Source: Kiritimatiellia bacterium
GTDB taxonomy: Bacteria > Verrucomicrobiota > Kiritimatiellia > RFP12 > UBA1067
Reading direction: 5' to 3'
Length of the DNA: 43,713 bases
NCBI GenBank assembly: GCA_024405395.1
Contig: JAKSOW010000013.1
Coordinates: 1-43,713, forward strand
Position 1 is the first letter of the stretch. Each line of letters begins with the position of its first letter. Position numbers and translations under genes: made by a program. Below, piece after piece: positions 7,566-13,880 of the stretch. The notes under the pieces were generated by a model. That model had not been told where the DNA came from and ran no database searches. It saw only the letters and a list, made by a program, of their open reading frames with translations.

Positions 7566-8390
7566 TCACACCTGATCAATGAACGCATCGCAGATGGCCG
7601 CCATCAGGGGCTTCGCCTGCGCGGAGGCCTGCATGACGTCCTGATGCGACAGCGGGACCGGCGAAATGCCGGCCGCAAGGTTGGACACAAGCGCAAGCCC
7701 TGCCACCTGAAGGCCGCACGCATGGGCGAAGACGGCTTCCGGGACCGTGCTCATGCCCACGACGTCCGCCCCCATGTGCGAATAGGCGCGTACTTCGGCC
7801 GGCGTCTCGAAGACAGGGCCCGCCGTGAAGGCGTAGACGCCCTCCATGACGCGGAGTTCCAATTTCTTGGCCGCCGCATGCAGCAGGTCGCGAAGATGTT
7901 TCGTGTAGACCTCCGTCATGTCGGGAAAGCGCGGGCCCCATTCGCCGCTGGCATTATGTGCGCCGAAAAGCGGATTGGCGCCCACGGTGTTGATGTGATC
8001 CTTGAGCACCACGAAGTCGCCGGCCTTGAGCGCCGGATTGATGCCCCCCACCGCATTGGTGAGCAGCATCTTCCCGCACCCCATCCGACGGCAGAGTTCA
8101 ACCGGCGCCACCACCGTCTCCCAGCCGACGCCCTCATACCAGTGACGACGGCCGCAGAAAGCGGCAATGCGCTTGCCCAGACGCTCGTAGAGCACGAACT
8201 CGCCCGCATGCCCCGGCACCGTGGAGGCGCCTATGCCGGGCAAATCGGCGTAGGACAGACGCAGAAGCACACGATCCTTGACGAGCGCCTCGCCCCAGCC
8301 GCTGCCAAGCACAACCCCCAAGTCCGGCGGCTGCTCAAAGCAGACATCCGGGAAAACGGCCGCCACACGGTCAAAGAAACCGACATCCAT
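7566..8390 (-). CDS. punA: Purine nucleoside phosphorylase, trimeric class
   Basis: This 274-aa cytoplasmic enzyme cleaves inosine and guanosine with phosphate into a base and ribose-1-phosphate in purine salvage. Family motifs are clear: VVLGSGWG, STVPGHAGEF, NAVGGINPALKAGDFV followed by LKDHIN, and AGPVFETPAEVRAYSHMGAD followed by VVGMSTVPE. These match the human-type trimeric PNP family rather than hexameric DeoD. The ATG at 8390 was chosen because GAGAGGGG precedes it by 6-7 nt and the length matches the family; the open frame continues to 8675 only as the antisense of tolB. It sits 38 nt after tolB. Confidence 0.92.
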   Translation of the reverse strand: MDVGFFDRVAAVFPDVCFEQPPDLGVVLGSGWGEALVKDRVLLRLSYADLPGIGASTVPGHAGEFVLYERLGKRIAAFCGRRHWYEGVGWETVVAPVELCRRMGCGKMLLTNAVGGINPALKAGDFVVLKDHINTVGANPLFGAHNASGEWGPRFPDMTEVYTKHLRDLLHAAAKKLELRVMEGVYAFTAGPVFETPAEVRAYSHMGADVVGMSTVPEAVFAHACGLQVAGLALVSNLAAGISPVPLSHQDVMQASAQAKPLMAAICDAFIDQV

Positions 8391-8428
8391 GGACTGCCCC
8401 TCTCTCACATGCGCCTGACGGGAAGCAA

Positions 8429-9589
8429 TCAACGGCTGAAGGCCGGATTCATCCAATTGCCCTTGTTGCGGAAGATCTGCACGGGCGGATCGGCTTCGGG
8501 GTCGGTATCGACCAGGAAGATGGCCTGATCGCGCGAGGCGACCACATGACGGTTGTCCGCCGCCCAAGACGGATGCTCCCAGCTGCCGGGCTTGGAGACT
8601 TCGCGCGCCGAACCTTCGCCCTTGGCGGGATCGGCCACCATCAGCACGGTCTGGCCCTGACGCTTGGACGCCCACACGAGCTGCCCATCCGCGCTCCAGT
8701 CCGGATTCGTGTTCTCGGTGCCCTTGTTGGTGAAGCGCTGCGTCTTCTGCGTGGCCACGTCCAGAATGTAGATCTGCGGGTGGCGGCTCTGGTCGGAGAC
8801 GTAGGCGATCTTCGTGCCGTCAGGGCTCCAGCACGGCGAAGCCTCGGCCGCATTGACGGTGGCCGTCATGCGCTTGACCATCTTCGTGCCGAAGTCCAAC
8901 ACATAGAGCTCAGGATTGCCCTGATAGGAGAGGATACAGGCGCAGCGGCGGCCATCCGGCGCCACGGCCGCACCCGTGGCCGTTCCCTTGAACGGCGCCA
9001 GGGGCCCGCGCTGACCCGTGGTGGCGTTGATGCGGAAGATGTTGCCGAACTTCTGCAGGAAGCTCGTGTAGTAGATGTCTTCGCCATTGGGCGCCCAGCG
9101 CGGCCCCACGGCCGCGCAGCGGTCGGACGTCAGCTGGCGGATGTCATAGCCGTCAGGATAGCAGGTGTAGAGCTCGGCGTTGTCCTTGCCCTTGCGGTCG
9201 ATGAACGCCACACGGGTGGTGGCGAAGCCCTTGCCGCCCTCGGTGAACGTCTTCACCATGGCGTCGACAAGACGACGCGCCGCCATGCGCGCGCCATAGT
9301 CATCGGCAAACGCCGTCGTCGCGTTGATCGTCTTGCCGCGGCCCGTGGCCGTCACGGCGGCGCCGGGCGTGCCCGACACCTGGATCGAGCCCTCGTTGGC
9401 GACCGTGAACCAGCCGGAAATGGAGAGGTTGCGCTTGAGGGCCGTCGTGTAGGCGCCGGCCGGCGTCGTCACCGCCACCGTAATGCGCTCGGCACCGGCC
9501 TTTTCGACCACGGCATTCGGCACGGGCGCGGCGATGCCGGACACCGCCATGAGAAGAAGCGAAGAAAGGGAAATCACGTTATTGGACAT
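8429..9589 (-). CDS. tolB: TolB-like periplasmic beta-propeller protein
   Basis: This 386-aa protein has a signal peptide (MSNNVISLSSLLLMAVSGIA). It follows the TolB plan: an N-terminal alpha/beta domain to about residue 140, then a six-bladed propeller with repeated PD40 signatures (WAPNGEDIYY, VAPDGRR, WSPDGTKIAYVSD, WSADGQ). In proteobacteria TolB works with Pal, TolA, TolQ and TolR in outer-membrane constriction and integrity. None of those partners is in this window, so the role is by homology only. The ATG at 9589 follows AGGAG by 6 nt. It heads an operon with the PNP and DUF1080 genes. Confidence 0.85.
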   Translation of the reverse strand: MSNNVISLSSLLLMAVSGIAAPVPNAVVEKAGAERITVAVTTPAGAYTTALKRNLSISGWFTVANEGSIQVSGTPGAAVTATGRGKTINATTAFADDYGARMAARRLVDAMVKTFTEGGKGFATTRVAFIDRKGKDNAELYTCYPDGYDIRQLTSDRCAAVGPRWAPNGEDIYYTSFLQKFGNIFRINATTGQRGPLAPFKGTATGAAVAPDGRRCACILSYQGNPELYVLDFGTKMVKRMTATVNAAEASPCWSPDGTKIAYVSDQSRHPQIYILDVATQKTQRFTNKGTENTNPDWSADGQLVWASKRQGQTVLMVADPAKGEGSAREVSKPGSWEHPSWAADNRHVVASRDQAIFLVDTDPEADPPVQIFRNKGNWMNPAFSR

Positions 9590-9620
9590 GTCAGACTCCT
9601 AGGTGTGTTTTGTTGGGAAT

Positions 9621-9649
9621 AGTATACCTTACCTCTTGCATAAAAGCAA
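9621..9649 (-). promoter_or_regulatory. Promoter of the tolB operon
   Basis: On the minus strand TTGCTT (9644-9649) and TATACT (9621-9626) are exactly 17 bp apart. The transcript would start near 9614 and carry a leader of about 25 nt with an AGGAG ribosome site. It overlaps the divergent pssA promoter. Confidence 0.75.
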
Positions 9650-9664
9650 ACGAAATGAGATAAT
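9636..9664 (+). promoter_or_regulatory. Promoter of pssA, abutting the start codon
   Basis: TTGCAT (9636-9641) and GATAAT (9659-9664) are 17 bp apart. Only 7 nt separate the -10 box from the ATG at 9672, so transcription is expected to start at or next to the A of the start codon. No Shine-Dalgarno sequence is present. Confidence 0.7.
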
Positions 9665-9671
9665 ATGCCCC

Positions 9672-10535
9672 ATGAAAAAATTCCGTCTACGTGGGCGTCG
9701 CCGCAAGAATCGCGTTGAGAAGCGCGAGCGGATCCCCTTGCGCGCGATTGTGCCGAATCTCATCACTTCGCTGGCCGCCTGCGCAGGCATCACGTCGATT
9801 TCGCTCTCCTCGGAAGGTCGGTGGACGGAGGCGCTGGTGGCCCTCTTGGTGGCCTGCCTCTGCGACGGCATTGACGGTCGTGTGGCCCGCCTGCTCAAGT
9901 GCAGCTCGAAGCTGGGCGCCGAGCTCGATTCGTTGGCGGATTTCGTGAACTTCGGCGTGGCGCCGGCGATGTTCATGTACTACTGGCTCACGGGCGGTCC
10001 GGACCATATCGGCGTCTCCCCCCAGCTCACGCGTCTGGTGCTGGGATGTGCCCTTTTCTACGCCATGTGCGACTGCTTCCGCCTCGCGCGCTTCAACACG
10101 ATGCTGGAACAGCCCACCCTTCCCTATTGGCTCAACTACTTCCTCGGCGTGCCCGCGCCGGGTGGTTGCTGGATGGTGCTCTCGCCGGCGATCGTCTCGT
10201 TGGCGCTGGATGCGAAAGGCAAGAACCCCGTGTGCGCGGAGTTCTTCCAGAACCCCTACTTCGGCATGTTCATGCTGCTTTTCGTGGGCGCGCTGATGGC
10301 CAGCCGTCTCCCCACCATCTCCCTCAAGCACCTGCACATCTCCAAGCGGGCGCAGCTGCCGCTGATGGCCGCGTTGCTGCTGCTGGTGGCCTTGCTGGTC
10401 TCCAACTTCTGGCTTACCTTGGGCGTCATCGGCATCGGCTACATCTTCACCGTGCCGGTCACCTGTTTCTGCTTCACGCAAGCTCGGGCCAAATATGAGC
10501 GGATGCAGCCTCTGCCCCAGACAGTGCAAAGCTAA
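9672..10535 (+). CDS. pssA: CDP-diacylglycerol-serine O-phosphatidyltransferase
   Basis: This 287-aa membrane enzyme transfers phosphatidyl from CDP-diacylglycerol to serine, the first step to phosphatidylethanolamine. The CDP-alcohol phosphotransferase signature is complete: D65-xx-D68-G69-xx-A72-R73-x8-G82-xxx-D86-xxx-D90 (from CDGIDGRVAR through ELDSLAD). Several hydrophobic segments follow. The N-terminus is strongly basic (KKFRLRGRRRKNRVEKRER), as in other members of this enzyme class. The ATG at 9672 has no ribosome site, and the promoter lies directly before it. Its 3' end overlaps the next gene by 41 nt in another frame. Confidence 0.92.
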   Translation: MKKFRLRGRRRKNRVEKRERIPLRAIVPNLITSLAACAGITSISLSSEGRWTEALVALLVACLCDGIDGRVARLLKCSSKLGAELDSLADFVNFGVAPAMFMYYWLTGGPDHIGVSPQLTRLVLGCALFYAMCDCFRLARFNTMLEQPTLPYWLNYFLGVPAPGGCWMVLSPAIVSLALDAKGKNPVCAEFFQNPYFGMFMLLFVGALMASRLPTISLKHLHISKRAQLPLMAALLLLVALLVSNFWLTLGVIGIGYIFTVPVTCFCFTQARAKYERMQPLPQTVQS

Positions 10536-11388
10536 GCCCGGCTTCTGCGGCGCGGGTGACGCCGTGCGCGTCTTCCGCTGGGGCCCCCATTTCGGCGAGG
10601 AGCCGCCCATCTGCGGTCCGCAAGGGTCGGGCGCGGTCTTTTTTTCGCGTTGCACGATGAAATGCCTCTATTGCCAGAACTCGCCCTGGAGCTGGCAAGG
10701 CGAAGGCGAAGACATTTCGGCGGCTCGGCTTACGGAGATCTTCCGCGAGCTGGCGCTCAAGGACAAGTGCCACAACTTCAACCTCGTCTCGCCCACTCCC
10801 TATCTGCCCTTCATCCGGGAGGCCGCCCGTCCTCTCGCCGCCGAAGGCATTCATCTGCCGTTCGTGTGGAACTCGAGCGGCTTCGAGTCGGTGACGACGC
10901 TCCGGGAATACCGCAGCCTCTGCGACGTGGCGCTCGTCGATCTGCGCTATGCCTCCGACCAGACTGCACGCACAGCCTCCGCCGCGCCCGGATATGTGGC
11001 CGCCAGCCGCGCCGCCGTGAAGTATCTGTGGGAAACGCTTGGGCCACTGGATTCCGAAGAACCGGGGAAAGCCACCCGTGGCGTCATCGTGAGGTTGCTG
11101 GTGCTGCCCGGCCACGCGGATGAGGCCATCGAGAACCTGGCTTGGCTCGCGACCAACTGCTCCAGCGATGTCCACATCTCCGTGATGAGCCAGTACACCC
11201 CCGTCTACAAGGCCTGCCACACGCCCCCCTTCGACCGCGTGGTCACCGAAGAGGAATACGCCGCCGTGACCGAGGCGGCCGCCGACTTCGGTTTTGGGAA
11301 TGGCTGGATTCAGGGCTTTGAGTCGCGTGCCGCCGATTTGGATCTGCTGGGCGAATCAATGCCTGCGGGACATGGCCGCGTGGGCTGA
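10495..11388 (+). CDS. PflX-like radical SAM protein (COG1313)
   Basis: This 297-aa protein has the radical SAM motif SRCTMKCLYCQN (C53, C57, C60), which binds the 4Fe-4S cluster that cleaves S-adenosylmethionine. An N-terminal cysteine cluster, CSLCPRQC...GFC (C4, C7, C11, C18), is typical of the COG1313/PflX group, whose substrates are not established. Similarity to pyruvate formate-lyase activating enzymes is general, and no glycyl-radical partner gene is nearby. The ATG at 10495 lies inside the pssA end, so translation is probably coupled. Its last 33 nt overlap the convergent flavoprotein gene, with no terminator visible between them. Confidence 0.82.
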   Translation: MSGCSLCPRQCKAKPGFCGAGDAVRVFRWGPHFGEEPPICGPQGSGAVFFSRCTMKCLYCQNSPWSWQGEGEDISAARLTEIFRELALKDKCHNFNLVSPTPYLPFIREAARPLAAEGIHLPFVWNSSGFESVTTLREYRSLCDVALVDLRYASDQTARTASAAPGYVAASRAAVKYLWETLGPLDSEEPGKATRGVIVRLLVLPGHADEAIENLAWLATNCSSDVHISVMSQYTPVYKACHTPPFDRVVTEEEYAAVTEAAADFGFGNGWIQGFESRAADLDLLGESMPAGHGRVG

Positions 11389-12429
11389 AGCCACGGCCAG
11401 GCGCGCGGTCGCAAAGGCGAGCGTCAGATTGTAGCCGCCTGTTGGGCCATCAATGTCCAGCACTTCGCCGGCGAAGTAGAGGCCCGGCACGTGACGCGCC
11501 TCCATGGTCTCCGGATTGACGGCATCAAGGTCAATGCCGCCCATCGTCACAATTGCTTCCTTGATCGGACGCACCTGGGGCCGCACCACCACATGCCGCC
11601 CTTCCGGCGTATCCAGGGCCAGATCCCACCCCGTCAGATGGTGTCGCGCCGCATAGCGTGTGCAGTTGTAGACGGCCGCGCCCGAGAGCCCTGTGGACTC
11701 GAAATCTATTTCGCCCTCGGCACGGAAAACCTCTTCGCCCTTCACCAGCACGGCCGCCGCCGCCGTCTCGCAGACAAGACCCGCGCGCTGCAGCACCGCC
11801 CGGTCATTCGTGTTCACCCCCACCAGACCTGCCGAAAGCGGCGTCACGCGCACCCCCAGCTGCGCGGCGAATTTCTGACCGTCACCAACGCTGCCCGTCT
11901 TGGGGAAGGAGACGCCGCCCGTCGCCACCAGGACTTTTTCGGCCCACACGGTGAAATGGCGCGTCGCCACGATGAAGCCGTTCTTCATCGGCTGCACGCC
12001 CGTCACGGGACAGTTCGTCAGCAGCGGCACTTCGGCATCACGCAGGAGATCGCCGAAGACATGCACCACATCGGCGGCCTTCTCGCTGGCCGGGAACATG
12101 CGCCCGTCCTGCATGCGCTTCACGCGCAGTCCCTGCGCCTTGAAGCCTCCCAGCACATTGGCCGGCGGACACTGCATCAGCGCCGGACGCACAAATGACG
12201 CCACAGGTTCGCCGATGTCCGCCAGCATGCGCTCGGCGGAGATGTCCTTGGTGAAATTGCAGCGGCCGTTGGCCGTCATGAGCATCTTTGCGCCGATGCG
12301 CGCCTTCCGTTCGAAGACGAGGCAGCCAAGGCCGCGATTCGCCGCGGCAGACGCGGCGAAGAGTCCAGCCGCGCCACCTCCGATGATGGCCAACGGCACA
12401 GGCGTATGCTTGAGCGAAATATTCGACAT
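11356..12429 (-). CDS. HI0933/YhiN-family FAD-dependent oxidoreductase
   Basis: This 357-aa flavoprotein opens with a dinucleotide-binding motif (AIIGGGAAGLFAASAAA) and the family signature KMLMTANGRCNFT. It closes with FAGEVLDIDGPTGGYNL, the FAD-contacting end of the HI0933 (COG2081) group. The biochemical role of this family is unknown; it is usually annotated as an NAD(P)/FAD-dependent oxidoreductase. It begins 8 nt after the sialidase-like gene and ends in a 33-nt convergent overlap with the radical SAM gene. It is slightly shorter than many relatives (about 390-420 aa), but both ends look intact. Confidence 0.88.
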   Translation of the reverse strand: MSNISLKHTPVPLAIIGGGAAGLFAASAAANRGLGCLVFERKARIGAKMLMTANGRCNFTKDISAERMLADIGEPVASFVRPALMQCPPANVLGGFKAQGLRVKRMQDGRMFPASEKAADVVHVFGDLLRDAEVPLLTNCPVTGVQPMKNGFIVATRHFTVWAEKVLVATGGVSFPKTGSVGDGQKFAAQLGVRVTPLSAGLVGVNTNDRAVLQRAGLVCETAAAAVLVKGEEVFRAEGEIDFESTGLSGAAVYNCTRYAARHHLTGWDLALDTPEGRHVVVRPQVRPIKEAIVTMGGIDLDAVNPETMEARHVPGLYFAGEVLDIDGPTGGYNLTLAFATARLAVASAHAAMSRRH

Positions 12430-12437
12430 GGTCTGCC

Positions 12438-13466
12438 CTATTTACCCACGCGTGTCACCACAACGCTCGTATTGGTGGGATCACCCGTATACCAGGCCGC
12501 GTAATGTGCGTCCTTCAGCGCCACGGCATTCACATTTCCCGAATCGTAGGGCCTGAACCGACCGCCCTTTGCCAGAACTTCCGGCTCTGGCCAGGCCTCG
12601 GGATGCGAGAAGATGTCCTCCAGACGCGCCACGCGCCGCTTCAGCAGGCCTGGCCCGCGCTGATAGTAGTAGTTGGACACCAGCCCCGTCGTCGCGTCGA
12701 AGATCAGCGACGGCGTGGATTCGGCCACGTCACGGATGTTCGTGTAGGATTTCCTCCAGGTTTCGCCGCCATCTTCCGAGACGAGCTGAAACTGGCCACG
12801 CCCGCTGCCGGATTCCGAACGCGCCACCACGAGAATGCGCCGCCCGCCGTCCAGCGCCAATGCCGCCTGTTCGGTGGGCCATTCCGCCGCGGGCAAATCC
12901 TTCTCCACCGTGCGTTGTGTCCACGTGCGGCCTTCGTCGACGCTGACCACCGTGCCCCAGCATTTCGGTGCGTCTGCCGGACGGTATTTTCCCTGGAACC
13001 AAAGCGCCATCAGCCCCTTGGGCGTGCGGAAGATGTCCGTGATCTGCATGGGGGCCGGATCTAGCTGCAAGGCGGCAATCTGCTTGAAGGCAATGCCGTC
13101 TTCCGAGCGGTAGAGGTCGTGTCGCGGCTTGCCGCCGCCCCAGCTGCGCACCCAGAAAAGGACAGCGCCGGTGTTGTCGCGCCCGGCCCCTTCCGTGACC
13201 TCACCGCGCTTGGGGTCATTCACGACCAACGTCTCAGGCGTCCAGGTCTTGCCGCCGTCCGACGAGGTCCGTGCCCAGACCCCGCGCTTGCCCTCGCTGA
13301 TCGTATGCGCCGAACCGCGGCTGTAGACGCAGACCAGCTTGTCGCCCAGGGTTTCGATCATGGGCCAGGAATTGTATCCGGGCACGTCCTGCACAACATA
13401 GGTTTCGGCCGCCCGTCCCGCGGCGAACAGTCCCGCGCAGGCAACAAACAGAGTCAAACTTTTCAT
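12438..13466 (-). CDS. Secreted BNR-repeat / sialidase-like protein
   Basis: This 342-aa protein has a signal peptide (MKSLTLFVACAGLFAAGRA). At least three Asp-box (BNR) motifs mark a six-bladed sialidase-type propeller: SSDGGKTWTP, SVDEGRTWTQ and SEDGGETWRK. GH33 exo-sialidases share this fold, but the arginine triad and catalytic Glu/Tyr pair could not be assigned with confidence, so it may act on another sugar or only bind one. Its ATG overlaps the stop codon of the upstream 119-aa gene (ATGA). It would be exported, whereas its operon partner the flavoprotein is cytoplasmic. Confidence 0.75.
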   Translation of the reverse strand: MKSLTLFVACAGLFAAGRAAETYVVQDVPGYNSWPMIETLGDKLVCVYSRGSAHTISEGKRGVWARTSSDGGKTWTPETLVVNDPKRGEVTEGAGRDNTGAVLFWVRSWGGGKPRHDLYRSEDGIAFKQIAALQLDPAPMQITDIFRTPKGLMALWFQGKYRPADAPKCWGTVVSVDEGRTWTQRTVEKDLPAAEWPTEQAALALDGGRRILVVARSESGSGRGQFQLVSEDGGETWRKSYTNIRDVAESTPSLIFDATTGLVSNYYYQRGPGLLKRRVARLEDIFSHPEAWPEPEVLAKGGRFRPYDSGNVNAVALKDAHYAAWYTGDPTNTSVVVTRVGK

Positions 13467-13822
13467 GTTCGCACCGTCAGTTTCTGAAGTTCCCTGTGAC
13501 GCGCCAAGACGTCCTTGAGCGCACGCAGGGCCTTGCGTTTTCCGTATTTGAAAGTTGTCTCCAGGGCGGCGTGCAATTGCGCCTTTTCGTCTGGCTGGGC
13601 CGATCCGGCAATGCCGTGCAGGGCAACTTCCAGGGGGACCTCCAGCTGCAGGCTCACCACCCAGGCATCGCGCTCATCAGGCGAGAGCGCCGCGAATCCC
13701 TCTTCCGCCAATTTCGCGTCAACCGCATCGCGACGTTCCCACACGCGCTTGCGCAAGGCGTTTTCATCGCTTGCCACAGATGCATTCGCACCATCGTCAC
13801 TCATGATCGGATCTTTTTCCAT
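13463..13822 (-). CDS. Conserved-looking hypothetical protein, 119 aa
   Basis: I do not recognise this protein. From the ATG at 13822 it has 119 residues, is charged and alpha-helical in character, with no signal peptide or membrane segment. The C-terminal part is basic (FKYGKRKALRALKDVLARHR). The open frame extends upstream to 14128, but that part is antisense to the neighbouring glycosidase and is rejected. A perfect TATAAT lies 7 nt before the chosen ATG with no ribosome site, suggesting leaderless translation. The next in-frame ATG (MSDDGANAS, at 13804) is an alternative start. It is coupled to the sialidase-like gene by an ATGA overlap. Confidence 0.65.
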   Translation of the reverse strand: MEKDPIMSDDGANASVASDENALRKRVWERRDAVDAKLAEEGFAALSPDERDAWVVSLQLEVPLEVALHGIAGSAQPDEKAQLHAALETTFKYGKRKALRALKDVLARHRELQKLTVRT

Positions 13823-13829
13823 GGCGTTC

Positions 13830-13860
13830 ATTATACCAAACCTAGGACGCGTTGCGTCAA
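13830..13860 (-). promoter_or_regulatory. Promoter of the 119-aa / sialidase-like / flavoprotein operon
   Basis: The minus strand carries a perfect TATAAT (13830-13835). The best -35 is TTGACG (13855-13860), 19 bp upstream, a long spacer. The -10 box is 7 nt from the ATG at 13822, so the transcript would begin at the start codon. It lies downstream of the stop codon of the preceding glycosidase gene and gives this operon its own start. Confidence 0.65.
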
Positions 13861-13880
13861 ATGCTCTTTCGAATTCCGTT

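Noticed and set aside
6738-8528. Plus-strand open frame of 596 codons opposite DUF1080 and the nucleoside phosphorylase
   Set aside because: It spans two genuine minus-strand genes and their gap; composition is typical of an antisense shadow.
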